Source: Lamellibrachia columna (Eukaryota; Annelida; Polychaeta; Sabellida; Siboglinidae). Taken from it: a stretch of DNA of 64,000 bases. The notes below the pieces were generated by a model, which saw only the letters and a program-made list of their open reading frames with translations, was not told the DNA's origin and did no database searches. Made by a program: the position numbers and the translations under genes. Location of the stretch: contig OY759274.1 in assembly GCA_963662155.1 (NCBI GenBank), positions 17,508,148 to 17,572,147 of the forward strand, written 5' to 3'. Of the stretch, positions 13,901-28,900 are shown piece after piece; position 1 is the first letter of the stretch; the number at the start of each line of letters is the position of its first letter.

Positions 13901-16900
13901 TTCGTTCAGGGCAATTCTGTCTGTCTCCACATCACTGTCACATTTCACCTGTCCAATCTCTGGCAACTTGTTGGTCCCTGCACTACACACCTTCACATCT
14001 GTGTTAACACACTGTGTGTTGGTGCAACTATGTCTGTTGCTGCATGGTGCATTACGCACTCTGTTCATATCACCACATGGCATGATGATAGCACTATATG
14101 ACTTGCTGCTGGCTACACTGTGTTCTTTTTTCTGAGCACTACACATTTCCCTCTCACTTTCACCATACACTTGATTGATAGCACTACACATCTTACTGCC
14201 ACTGACATAACACATCTTATGAGCTGCACTACACACTTTGTCTCTGGTAGCACTACACGTCTCATTGGCAGCACTAGATGCCCAACACTTGTTTGTTTCT
14301 GTATTATGGCACACTGATTCCACAACGGGGGACAGCTTTGAAGCTGCAATAATGTCACAATGATTGTCTTTTTCCTTCACACAAATTCGCCTTTTCATGC
14401 CACACATTGTGTCAGATGGTGAAGTGGTGCTCTTGTGTGGAAGTGTCAGTCTTGGACAATCAAATCCAGTGGCGAGATTATCGACAACCTCATATGCTGC
14501 CGATAGCGTCGTCTGCGAGATCTGTGTGAATCCATCGTCGCCACTAGACAATTGCGACAGTCTACCGTTCCTTGCTGATGTCTCAAACGGTATTTCCAGA
14601 TTACACTCTTGTTCTGACAAACCAATCTTGTCATTGTCACCACAGCACACTGATTCCAAACACCCTACGGCTGCCACTTGTAACTGGGCAGAACTTCTGC
14701 AAGTCTTGGACTCAGATTGGCAAACATCCTCATCGTTTTTATCAGGACTAACTATCTTTGTGTTCAGCTGCAAATGTTCTGATCCTAAAGGTCTGCTCTC
14801 TAGGTTGCTGCAGAACTCTGTTCCAGATTCTGGAACAGTGAATGTCTTTCCCTGACTGTCTGTGGCACCCACACTGTTATGTTTACACAGATCTCTGCAT
14901 CGGCCATTACTGACTGTTTCATTGTCCAACAACAGCCGAGGACTGTCACCGTCTTGCATGACGTTTAATCTGTCGGTATTGGGTGATGCTTGTGATGCCT
15001 TCTTGTGGTGTCTCCTTGACCTACGTGGAACATTTTTCTTTAGGGTCGCACAAGAAGGGGGTGTGTCAAAAATAGACAGTGCCTCCCTGACAGACACCGG
15101 TTGAGTGGGGGAAATGAAGGAGGTATCCCATTTTTCTTCCTTACTAGAGGGCAGGTTTGTCATAGCACCGTGGGAACTTCCACCATGCTGCAACATGTTC
15201 ACCGATTTTTGTTTTGAATCAGCCGATTGTGTTTTAGTACCTGATGTATTATTCAAAATAGAAATGTTCTGTGAGTCAAGTCCTGCCTGAGCAGTTTCTA
15301 CACCGAGTGACTGAATTATGTTGGCTGTCCCAGAATGTAACAGATCATCAGTCAAACATCCCTCCAGCTCGCCGCAACCTTCTGCGCTAGACACATCTGT
15401 CACATGTTTGTCATATATCAACTGCTTCCAACATTCGTGGTTGTCATTCCTGGTGACAATTGGTGTTGTAGTGACACTGGTGTCATTGTCTTTCTTCACC
15501 TGTTTGTTCTCTTCCGTCTTCATGACGTCACACAAGATATTTGTCTCAGGTACGTGACCACTGACATGACACTCCTAGAGAGACAGATGTAGAATTAGAG
15601 GTAGTATATGGGAGAGTGTGTACAGAGAACACTTGTTATTATATAATCAGATACCGTATTCGATCTATTAAGCGCGCCCTAATTAGCGCACACCCCTCAT
15701 TAAGTCAGCAGGATCCATAATTATTATGTTGTGTGGAACAACTGAAAAGTGTCGTCATCTGGTGACAGACACATACAAGGTGACAGACACACACAAGGTG
15801 ACAGACACATACAAGGTGACAGACACACACAAGGTGACAGACACACACAAGGTGACAGACACATACAAGGTGACAGACACACACAAGGTGACAGACACAC
15901 ACAAGGTGACAGACACATACAAGGTGACAGACACACACAAGGTGACAGACACACACAAGGTGACAGACACATACAAGGTGACAGACACACACAAGGTGAC
16001 AGACACACACAAGGTGACAGACACATACAAGATGACAGACACATACAAGGTGACAGACACATACAAGATGACAGACAGATACAAGGTGACAGACACATAC
16101 AAGGTGACAGACACATACAAGGTGACAGACACATACAAGGTGACAGACAGATACAAGGTGACAGACACCTACAAGGTGACAGACACATACAAGATGACAG
16201 ACACATACAAGGTGACAGACACATACAAGGTGACAGACACCTACAAGGTGACAGACACATACAAGGTGACAGACACATACACGGTGACAGACACACACAA
16301 GATGACAGACACACACAAGGTGACAGACACACACAAGGTGACAGACACATACAAGGTGACAGACACATACAAAGTGACAGACACATTGAGGTATCTCAAT
16401 AAATGTAATATGCAGAATAGCAAACTCGGATATCAACCTATAAACGAATACACGTTGTGGTGACAGTCTTGAAACCATTAAGATTTTTAAAAGATACACA
16501 TTGTTAGTATAGCTTGGCTAAAAACTAATAAGTTCAGCTGCGATACTCTAGTCACACAAGTGTGGCACATAAGTAACATGTTACTGAAAAGAAAAGAAAT
16601 TATTCCATACACGCCCTGCATGAGGACGTGGCAGAGCTGCCAACAAAATGAGAGAATGATGGAAGTCGGACCATGTGAGCAACGTTTGAATGTCTAGTTT
16701 ATGATTGGCTGTGAGCATTGACAAGGGAAGAGTCAACATAGACGACCACTAGTTGGAGACGCTCAGTCACAGAAGAAATTAGGAACCTTGGAACCACCTG
16801 GAAAGAAATGAAAACTCGTCCTAAGACAGACTGCATTTGGGAAGTGTTGCTTCGGCTCAATGCTTGGGAACATGACTAAGTAAGTAATGCATATTGTTCT

Positions 16901-19900
16901 CCTACCAGTATATCAAGTGAGACACCCGTGGGAGTCAGAACTCTCAGACTCTCCGAGGTTTCTGTCTCTTTTACCCCCTCCATCTCCTCGGGGATAGTAT
17001 TGTTGAGGGGAAGCATTTCCTCCTCCTGGGAGGTCGCTACCGTACCCCGGGGTGAGAATAGCATCCGAGCCACGCCCTGTGACAACAACACAAGCTTCAA
17101 AACAACACAAGAAGTGCTTCAATCTGCCAAAGAGTAAAATTAAAGGAGTTTTATTATAATTTGAATTTCTCATATTCTCATATTATAATAATTACAGTAC
17201 TCTAATAATAATGATAATATGGTTGGCAAAATCCTAGTTTTCTCTCATTTTCAAAGTTGGGATTCATGACTTTTTTATTTTTTTGCATAAAACATGCGTG
17301 CTTGTGGTGCAATTTATGTTGTAACAGACACTTGAGTCTTGGTGTGTATCAAACATAATATCTTTATTCCACACTAAAACATAACATCTTTATTCCATAC
17401 TAAAACATAACATCTTTATTTCACACTAAAACATAACATCTATATTCCACACTAAAACATAACACCTTTATTCCACACTAAAACATAACATCTTTATTCC
17501 ACACTAAAACATAACATCTTTATTCCACACTAAAACATAACATCTTTATTCCACACTAAAACAAGCCTACACACAACAATGGCTTCAACATGACACAGGT
17601 CAGTTGACCAATTTCTGTGAAGTGAAAGTGGTAAAGATTTGATAAATTAATTCAATAAATTATGGCCACATGAAATCGGTTGATAATTCTCTGTTGAGCT
17701 TAAAAAGACGATTATCAACATAACATAATGTTTGTTATGTTTGTGCTATGTTTGTATTATGTCTGGCAAACAAAACAATGAAGGATTATGAATATATTAA
17801 AATGGTAGTCCTAATTATCACTGCAACTTACGATATTCTCAACAGTATCTCTGGTGCTGTCATCGTGTGGTTGCTCTTCAGTTACTTGAGGTCCACCTAC
17901 GGCACACAATAAAATGGAACCAAAAGTACAAAATGCTACTACAACCTCAAACAAAAAATTCCATGATGAACAACTGATCGTTAAAATTAACAGAAACAAC
18001 TACAAAACATCCACTTAAAATATTTTAAAAATACAAATGGAGCAGACTTAGAGCACTTTAATATATTGACCACTTCCTGATTAAATCATTTATTAATATT
18101 TTCCTTCTTCGAAATAATCCATAATTTTCATTAAGAAATATGACGACTTACCTGACCGTAGTGTGTGAAGGTTAGACGGGGTGGCAAGAGACTCTGTCCA
18201 CGAAATATCCGTCTCATTTAGATCAATGCCAGCCAACTGGATGACCCGACGGTTTCGTGATACACCACTTCCTACACTAGAGGGCGTCTTAAACAAGTGC
18301 TTGATGGAGCTGAAATGACAAAAGTACGTACGTACAAGAACTCTATATTTTTAGCATCTGTTTTTCTTTTTAAGAACCTTCCGTAAACTTGAATGTATTG
18401 TTGTGCTTTGGTGCATGGTGTATTTATTTTAAGCACATTGATGCATTTTCAGTTATAATGCTAATTTGCAAAAAAAATATGTCCATTGGTTATTCTGTTC
18501 ATTATGGTATTTTATTTACCCTAGCCTTCACTTATTATTTACCCTAGCCTTCACTTAGTGTTTACTTTAGCCTTCACTTATTATTTAACCTAGCCTTCAC
18601 TTATTATTTACCCTAGCCTTCACTTAGTATTTACCTTAGCCTTCACTTATTATTTACCCTAGCTTTCACTTAGTGTTTACCTTAGCCTTCACTTATTATT
18701 TAACCTAGCCTTCGTTTAGTATTTACCTTAGCCTTCACTTATTACTTACCCTAGCCTTCACTTATTATTTACCCTAGCCTTCACTTAATATTTACCTTAG
18801 CCTTCACTTATTACTTACCCTAGCCTTCACTTATTATTTACCCTAGCCTTCACTTATTATTTACCTTAGCCTTCACTTATTATTTATCTTAGCCTTTACT
18901 TACTATTTACCATAACTTTCCCTTAGTATTTACCTTAGCCTTCACTTATTACTTACCCTATCCTTCAACTATTACCCTAGCATGCAAAGGTAAAATACTA
19001 AGTACATGGGTACTTGAGTCACTAGTGTTTCTTTATTACAATTATAATATTATTTATTTTTATATAGCTCCATATCCATAAAAGTTTGCAACATTGTACA
19101 TACAACTAATACATAAATAGTAAAAATGAAACAAATTTAAATAAACCAACAGCACAAATAAAACAAATTTAAATATGCGAATAAATAATTAAGACAATAC
19201 TGTATAAACATCAGTAGATGAAAGCAAGTGACATAAATGTTAAAATAAATACATTAGTTAAATAAGATAAATATCACCATCAATCAGCTACAACAGGTTA
19301 ATTAATCCACAAAATAAATTTGAATATAAACATCAAGAAGTTAAAACTGAGTAATATAAATACAAACATATAAATATATAGTGTGTTAAAACAATATGGG
19401 TTTAAAAATAAAGTAAGATATCATATAATTAGGCTAAAATATCAATAAATTAGGCTAAAATTATGCTGTATTAATCTAAGTGTAACACAAAGGTGAGGCT
19501 TTAAAGCTGCCTTGAAAGATGTAAGAGACATTTTGGATGTGACAGTGATGTCAGTCAACAGAGTATTCCACACTGCAGTAGCTGCGTGAACGAATGTGCA
19601 GTCCCCAGCTCTAGCTCACAACCACCCGAATGTTACTCTCAGCAGAACGTAGACGTCTGGCTGGTTTATAGATGGAAATAAGAGTCTGTGTGTAGACAGC
19701 AGTGCAGTGAAGGCGAGAGATCAGTGTTCAACGCCTTATACGTGAGCTCAGCTATCTTGTACGTAATGTGATGCAGCCAGTGCAGCTGGCGCAGTAGTGC
19801 ACTGTTGCTGCGAACATGGTGAGTTATAAGACGAGTGGCGGCATTCTGAAGTCACTGCAGTTTATGTATGTACATCTTTATACTACATACACCCAGTTTA

Positions 19901-22900
19901 TGTATGTACATCTTTATAATATGTACACCAAGTTTATGTATGTACATCTTTATAATACATACACCAAGCATGTACACGGTTTCTTCAACACATCAGTGTA
20001 TTTTAATCACACTGCTGTTACTAAAACCTTGCTATTCTGTGCAGTATTTTCATGTACATTTTATTCCAAAATATGACCACAAGTTATGGATGTGTACTTT
20101 GGCAAATTCATGTCCATTTCGCCTACTTCCTCTTTGTCTACTCTGGTTTTATGCCTAATTCTGAAACAAATTCCCAGTTCGCATGTTGGCCAATCAAGAA
20201 CTACATCCAGTCTGCCTACTCTTGGATCATCTGTGTCAATGTGTTCTATTATTCTTTATTATATTATATCCAGCTGTTCATAATCTAACATATCTTTGTT
20301 TGGGACTCGTTGTTGGCCATGACATTTGTAGAGTGTGTTTTGTAAATACAACGTAACAACAGCATATCAACTGTGTAGAATTACTCTCTCTGGAGAGGAT
20401 TGTTGCTCTGAAGAGAGCAATTTGGTTTGTGGCTCTGAAAAGAACCGTTATTCAGTTGGATGCTCACGTGGTCACCCCACAGCGGTCACCTTGCTGGTCA
20501 CTTCCCCGGTCAAGTACCATCAGCTGAACGGCTTTCATTTCCCCGTACTTGTAATACATCGCATAGACCCTCTCAACTACCTGCAGCTCCATCTGCAGGC
20601 AGTAAACAAAAGCACAGCTGCCTTGCTTGGTGTAACGTTGCTGGCGTACACGGAGCTTCTCGATACGGTGGTGTAGAACTTTGAGTTGGTCACACGTCCG
20701 GTCAAGCTGTTTCTCAATGGCTGACCACGGTCGAGCTGATCCACACCGAGACTTCATGATAACGATTATGATTTCATCTCTCCATGCGTTCATCTTTATG
20801 CAATCCAAGTGCTGAGCCAACTCAGTTAGAGGAACTCAAGTCCCTGAAGCCACATTGCAGGCATCAGGTGTGCAGACAATGCAATCATCCTGGCTGTGAA
20901 ACAATAGGTGTCACGCTTTAGTGAATCTCTGCAGGAAACTTGGTCACACCTGAATGTGCTCTGTCCAGAAGCCAGTCTGTCACTCTTTGTCAAACACTAA
21001 TTAACTCCCTTGTTTGGAGCTTTCATGGCAGAAAGAGACAGCTGCCTAATGGGAACAGGTTTCAAGAGACTGACTGCAGTTTTGTTTCTGACATTTTCTT
21101 CAAGCTATTTCTGGGTTTGGGTTCAGTAAATGGCTTCTTTATCCACATGCCATTTGGAGTATTTTGTTTTGGATGATGACCTTGTTGATAACTGATGCAA
21201 TTGGGCACTAATCTTGTAAATTCTTCTTAGATTCCAGTAAATTAAAAACAATTAAGAATATACACCAAACATTCCCAACTGTTTCAGAACATATTCTCAA
21301 ACATGTTGCTGAAACATTTCTGATACTTAAACCAATTTGAGGTGGTAGCAAAACATTTTTTAATACTGTTAATCTGAATGTTTCCCAAATGTCTGATTAC
21401 TTTATTTCTGCCCAAAACTTAGAAATGCTGTGATTTGACAGTCCGTTTATTTTACAGATATTAAATGATGATTCCCCTACACATATAGCATAACAATACA
21501 AAAACAAGCTGATAGAAAATGCAAACAAAACCTTAGGATGCGTTATCCAAATTTGTTACTACACTGTACCTAAATCAACAAAGAATGATTTATGTAACAA
21601 TTCAGTAGTTTTTTCTACAAATATGTGGTGGTGAAAAGTAAAAGTAGAGTAAATCATTGCCAGTGAGACTCAATCATGAGAGAAGGTGTGGCTAACAATA
21701 GAACAAGGACAACTCTTGACACAATGCTGTCATTACAAGGTCCTGTGAGTTCATTATACCCCAGACAGAATGGGTGTTGCAGAAACAATGGGGTGTTTTG
21801 TGTTCCAGTCTTGTACAGAGCAGATAACTACTGTTATTGGGTCCCCTTGGTTAGTAATGACCATTGGTCAGTAGAGAGCTGACAATGTGGCCAGGCAGAT
21901 GGAGACACACAAGTCCACTATTAATGTGTTACAAATAATGACACTGGATGTTCTAATTATCTGGTATTACCAAGTCTGATTTATAATGGGGCAAGCAATT
22001 TAAGTATTCCCCGTCTTACCTTTTTTCAACATATTTTAGTTATGTAATGTAGAACAACAATGTAGTAATGATGTTACTTTTTCAATTGTGTTTGTTTAAC
22101 AAGATTGTCATCCAAGGCAAAGGCCCAGATGGCAAGTGCACAAGGAAGCCATTGGCTTATTGAGACACCAACAATTTTTCATGCACACATTGAAATAAAT
22201 AAAGATTAATAAACGAATGGAATGAATAAAGATACTCATCGAAATAATGTAATGAACATTTCTTAATGAAAGTACTTGAAAATATAGAAAATCGGTTTTC
22301 TTGTTTTGTTAAATTAAACAATTTTTAGAAACTTGATTCTCATCATCGAAAATGTTGACCTTGTCTTGCGGCCTTTATCAGCGGAGTGAAAGCAGATAAC
22401 TAAACTAAGGAACACAAAGTAGCTTTAGTCAAAAAACCCTTCTCCCCAGTACTATATGGACCCAGAACTCCTTACCCTAAGACACTGTCTGTCTTGAGTG
22501 TATGGAGTGTAGGACATAACCCCTCATGGACAAAACCCCTCATGGACAAAACCCCTCACGGACAAAATCCCTCACGGACAAAACCCCTCACGGACAAAAC
22601 CACTCACGGACAAACCCCTCACAATTTTAGAGGAATCACCTTTTTAGAAATAGGATAGGTGATATATGAATTAGGCTGAACATTACTAATGTACTGGTAT
22701 AAGTTGTTTATGAGACACAACATCAGTATATTTTGTGAGTAGACTTGAGTTAATGTTTGCGAGAGACTGGTTACTTTGAACACTGATTGTATTTCATGGA
22801 TACTCTTCATCTGAGTTTATCTGAATTCATATTTGATTCTGCGCAACAAAGAGTCCCCAGAATAAAAGGTATGAGTTAGTTTAGGAGGTTTATAGGTGCA

Positions 22901-25900
22901 CAAATAAATTTAGTTGCTTTCACAGGTTTCTACGAGTAGACTTGAGCTAATGTTTGAGACAGGGTTGCAGATAAGTTAGGATTTAAATTAGAAATGTTTG
23001 TTTGAACTCACCGATTGCATTTCATGGATACTCTTTGCACGGGATACTCCTTGTACACACTTGAGTTCATATTTAGTTCTATGGAATAAAAGGTTTCAAT
23101 GATCTAATACCGTCTGAGGGGTTTTGTCCGTGAGGGGTTATGTCCTTGAGGGGTTATGTCCGTGAGGGGTTATGTCCATAGGGGTCATGTTTTGAGGGGT
23201 TTCGTCCATGAGGGATTACGTCCATACCCTGTCCGTCTTATACAACCTCGATGCATTTAGCAACACCAAGCGAACACTGCATCATCCTAAATTTTAGACA
23301 TTACAAAAATAAACTTTCTTTGTATACAATTTTTTACGTACAACTTTTAGATGTTGTTTTCATTTTAAATCCAATTGTAGATGGATTAAAATAGTTCCTG
23401 TTCCATCACCACATGGCCTGTGTCTTCGTTGAGGCGAGAAGAAGCATAATTAGAAGATAATGCGCACATTATTATTGTAAATATGAAAGTATCACATAGG
23501 ATCAATTAATAGGTTAATTATCGATTGATAGTGTAAATGCCAGCAGTGGCAAGACGTTAAAAAACAGAACTGGCAACAACACTATTGATAGTGTAAATGC
23601 CAGCAGTGGCAAGATGTTAAAAAACAGAACTGGCATCAACAATATTGATAGTATAAATGCCAGCAGTGGCAAGATGTTAAAAAACAGAACTGGAATCAAC
23701 ATTTTGTTGTTCATATAAAAAATTATGTACCTGTAAATAATCTCCTCCAGGAATTTATTGGGTTGATTAATGATTCAATATGTTATCGCTGAATAATTTG
23801 CAGGTACATATTTTTTTACTTTTAGTGCCGAGATAGTATGACGAGGCATTCATACCTACATTTATCTACTGTTAAAACTACTATGAGATGTCAAAATAAC
23901 TTCATGACTTAACTATTTCGCAATAGCCGAATTCATGAGTAATATGTGTATGAACTTCCATTTATTGTCAGTATTGGTATTTTATAAAAGAATAAATGTA
24001 GCTTTATGTCCTCAAACTCTCTCAATGTCAATAAAAACTTACCTTCCTTGTTGACAGCCATACATATTGCTTGTGTTGCCCTGGTTCATCAGGGTGCTCA
24101 GTGGGGTAAATGTCTCAACCCCGGGGGTTACTGTACCCAAACCAGGGGTCACACAACCCAGTCCTGGAATCATCCCACTTGGCCCGGGAGTTGCTGGGCT
24201 CAGGGATGAACCTATGATGGAAGACAGGGATTGTGCCTATAAATGAAAATAAATTTTAGTAGATGCTGTAATGTTAACCCTAGGAGTGACCACTGGGCCG
24301 AATTTGGCCCGCACGATCAGTGCGAAAAGCGTTCCAGCCGATTTTGGTATCCAGTATCTCATACGGGAACAAATGGTATCATTGGAAAGCTGAATCACTC
24401 TTCGTTCTGGTTCATATTTATTCATGGGCATAGTCGATGATAGTTAATGATGATTTAGCTTACAAAACGTATCACATAGTTGGCGCCCATATTTTGCTGC
24501 TTTTACTGTGCTCCGCAGAATAAATTTACGTTTCCATTCATAGTATCTAAATATGTAACAAGTTATACCTTTGGAAAGCTCTATGACTGGCCTATTCGAA
24601 TACATGTGAATGAGTGAGCGGGCTATATGCAGCGAATGAAAGATCGTTGTTACAACACGTGTTGTCTGGGCCATCTAAGCTTTTTATTTACTAATCCGCC
24701 ATTTTGTTTTCTCACTTAGTTCTGTCAGTTCACTTTAGGCTGGATTATTTCAAGTTTCGGCATCAATATTTTGGTAAATTGAATGACAGCATTAGTTAAT
24801 CATGCTATTATACTAGTTCAGACACTTAGAACAATGCTGTGGGCTTTTTTGAGGTGAATATCAGCAAGTTGCCATCGTGATTTCCGCCGGCTTCAACACC
24901 CACACTACCACGGTAAATGACGCGGAACCGATGGGCCTGTCTGAATCGGCATAGTCCAGTGTTGGAAAAAATCATAAAAATAAAAGTTCTCAACATATTT
25001 GATCATTTTTGTTTTATTTTGTAGCTAATATGTATGGCTACATTTTTTTATTGGACATAAGAACATACAGCCACTCAGTGATTATCTAGTAGAAGGGTGA
25101 AAATAAAAAATGTTGCTTTCTTTTTTTAATGAAATTCAAAAAGTAATATCCCCATGATAAGATTGTCCTGTAGTTTTTATCATGTTATTATAATAAAGAG
25201 TCTTTTTAGCAACACAATGATACCTCGATCACGTTTGTGAGATAATTATTAGCAAATAACTCCAATTTGTGTACAGTATGGAAATTTATCATTGGTCACT
25301 CATAGGGTTAAATATGTGAAATTGTTGACACTCAATGTGTAAAGAAAACAAACATAACAAACTAAATATACTGTCCTAGTTCTCCTCGCTCTCCCCTATA
25401 ATTATCTCCACTCTCCCCTACAGTTCTCCCCGCTCTCCACTACTAAATCTCCCCACTCTCTCCTACAGTCCTCCCCACTCTCCCCTATATATACATACAT
25501 ATATTATTTATAAATATATGGTTTAAAGTATAACATTATAAAAATATTTTTGTCTGATATTTTATGTTATATTTTAATATAATTTATTATTATGTTTATA
25601 TTATTTTACAATGACTGTACACATTTTATCCAGACGTGTATTTTGAAGGACATTTTTATCACTTGATCTGCAAGGCTCAGCGACCGACTGCATCATCACC
25701 TGGATGATTTTTAGCAAATAAATAATAATGCATTTGTGCAAAACTTGCACGCTGTGATGCTATTAATAGATACATGCACGAATACTGCGTGCACGCATTA
25801 TGCTATATCGTCTTTTTTGCAAAACATTCTCCTTCAGCTCAAATAAAAAAGTCAACTTCAGTATTTGTGATTTCAATAACAGAATTAGAGAAACAGATTC

Positions 25901-28900
25901 TCTGTGAGTGAAATGATTTGGATATTATCCAGCAAAAATGGGCTAAAAAAAATTTTATTCAAACAAAATTCAAAACTGTTGCACTATTTAAAGAAACACT
26001 GATGCAACATTACCCTTTTACCTGAATTAACCCTTTTCCAACGACTGCCACTTTCCACGACACAGATGGCACCGTGGGGCCCTGCTGGGCTGAACAGGGG
26101 TGGTGCTACCCCAACTGGGGTGCTCATCCTGGGGTTGTGGAGCTGTGTGCTGTCATCCTCTTGTAGTTTGGCAGTCAGTCCATCATTGGGGTACACCACA
26201 GAGACATCTTGGGCAGCCAAGTGGGGTGTTCCGTTTAACCCCTTGTGTTCCACAACACATGCTTTCAGGGACAGGTCGTGAAACCAGTTCTTGTTCACAC
26301 ACCCCAGAGCTTCAATAAAAACGGGTAAAATTAGAGAATTATTAAAATGTGTGGCTACAGTGCTAAACTTTTGTTGTGAGTCGTGCGTTTGACTTAAAAC
26401 AGATCAGTTGACTCGTGCAATGTACATACGTACGAGTTGAGCATTGTTCGCTTATCTGTGACAAGACGTCGCACAGAGTTGGGCAATGTAAGCATATCTC
26501 TGACGCAACGTCACGCAGAGTTGGGCAATGCTGATCTGTGAAGTGACGCTCCACAGAGTTGGGCAATGTACACTCATCACTGATGCAACGTCACACAGAG
26601 TTGGCCAATGTGCGCTTATCTCTGATGTGACGTCGCACAGAGTTGGGCAATGCATGTTTATTTGTGACACGATGTCGCACAGAGGGCAATGTATCTTTAT
26701 CTCTGATGCGACGTCACGCAGAGTCGGGCAATGTACGCTTATTTGTGACATGATGTCACGCAGAGTTGGGCAATGTACGATTTTTTTCTGATGCAACGTC
26801 ACGCAGAGTTGGGCATATGCTTATCTGTGATGCAACGTCATGCAGAGTTGGGCAATGGTCGATTATTTGTGACGTGACGTTGCACAGTGTTGGGCAATGT
26901 ATGCTTATCTCTGATGCGATGTCGTGCAGAGTTGGGCAATGTACACTTATTTGTGACACGATGTCATGCAGAGTTGGGCAATGTATGCTTATTTCTGATG
27001 CAACGTCACGCAGAGTTGGGCAATGTATGCTTATGTGTGATGCAACGTCGCGCAGAGTTGGGCAATGGTTAATTATTTGTGACGTGACGTCGCACAGAGT
27101 TGGGCAGTGTATGCTTATTTGTGACGCGATGTCACGCAGAGTTGGGCAATGTACACTTATCTGTGATGAGATGTCACGCAGAGTTTGGCAATATACGCTT
27201 ATCTGTGACGTGATGTTGCACAGAGCTGGGTAAAGTATGCTTATCTGTGATGCGACGTCATGCAGAGTTGGGCAATGTAAGCTTATCTCCAACGCAACAT
27301 AACTCAGAGTTGAGCAATGTATGCTTATCTGTGATGCGACATCATGCAGAGTTGGGCAATGTATGCTTATCTGTGACGCAACGTCGCGAAGAGTTGGACA
27401 ATGTATGCTTATCTCTGATGCGACGTCATGCAGAGTTTGGCAATGTACGCTTATTTGTGACACAATGTCACAAATATGTACGCTTATTTCTGATGCAACG
27501 TCACGCAGAGTTGGGCAATGTATCCTTATCTGTGACGCAATGTCGTACAGAGTTGGGCAATGTACGCCTATCTGTGACGCAACATCGCGCAAATGTCCGT
27601 CGCAGCAACGGGCAGAAATTGGTGCTAGTTGTATATCGGATTCAAACCAAACCACACCACTAGGGGCATGAGTGCATGTTGTTCCAGACAATAACATTAG
27701 GTTCGTGGTGGTGCGCAACTTTTGTTGTGCAATGTCACAGACCACTGACCCAATCGCACAACCACACTATGGAAAATTGTTGCTAGTTGTACAAATGTGC
27801 AACGCACAACAAAAGTTCAGCAATATATGCCTGTCATTACAGGTGTGGTTGATGGCTGATGTCATCATGCCTGAATGGTCTCAACAAAATTACTTACCAG
27901 TGCTTATAGTTATACTCGTAATTACTTATGAAATACAAGAACAAATTCAAGGTTAATGTATCTGCAAACAATGTTTGATGGGCCTTGTAGTTCAGTATAG
28001 ATTCTCTTCTGAACACAATTATAATGTTTACTCACTTATACGTTTCATGTTCTATCTATACTAATCTATTCAACCAATTTGTTGAACATATTCATTACAC
28101 AGGGCCTCATAGTTGTTGACAGCTGAATACCTTGTATGTGTTGCGGAGTCAGAAGGCGACTGAATCGACTGGCGTGACTGTCGATTCCCGTATCCATCGC
28201 TACTGCCCAAGTGCCAGCAGACTTACTCGTGTCTGATCATTGGACAACCCAATACCATCATCACCAACTTTCCAGCCTCCATCTGGAAGTTCAAAACAAA
28301 TTAATAAATTACAATTCCACAATATTCTCTCTAAAATACCTCGTCATTCCATACTAATATCACTATTTAAAGTAAAGTGACTGTTTTTCGTTCCTTGTAC
28401 TGTGCATTATGCTATGAGGCGACGTGTGGCATTAAGTCATTAAAAGTAACAGCATACAGGCCCAGTAACAGCGTACAGGCTCAGCAACAGCGAACAGGCC
28501 CAGCAACAGCATACAGGCCCAGTAACAGCATACAGGCCCAGTAACAGCGTTCAGGCCAAGTAACAGCGTACAGGCCCAGTAACAGCGTACAGGCCCTGTA
28601 ACAGCATACAGAGGGTACATGATTTTTTTTTATATAAAGTTATAAAATTATGACAGTTTGATTTACAACAGCAACGTAACTGTTGTTTTAAAATACGTGT
28701 ATAATAATAATAATATATTTTATTTGATATAGTGCCAGATCCAATTTTAAATTGTTCATGGCACTCATTCGGACGAATCCACACATTAAACAATGTCCAC
28801 ATGGCCTCACCCCCTGTAGTTGCATAATCTGTCTTGGAAAGCATGCTGTGTGTCTCAGGGCTTCTTACTTGAAAAGATACTTCCTCTGGAAGACAAGTTT

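Noticed and set aside
15705..16499. Several 200-260-codon frames on both strands
   Set aside because: All are readings of the 18-bp minisatellite.
26756..27745. 329-codon minus-strand frame ([12 protein letters not shown] repeats)
   Set aside because: Produced by a 42-bp minisatellite in an intron; no start, splice or homology support.
27888..27920. 27-bp micro-exon candidate on the minus strand (donor GTAAGTAATT)
   Set aside because: Phase would fit between the first two coding exons, but it lengthens the conserved spacing to the NWF motif and has no residue support. Direct joining matches human better.
28227..28282. Segment with good acceptor and donor on the minus strand (TTCCAG before ATGGAGG, GTAAGT after)
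   Set aside because: Its length (56 bp) cannot sit between the phase-1 first and second coding BRCA2 exons, and the required frame has stops. At most a leader exon of an alternative transcript.
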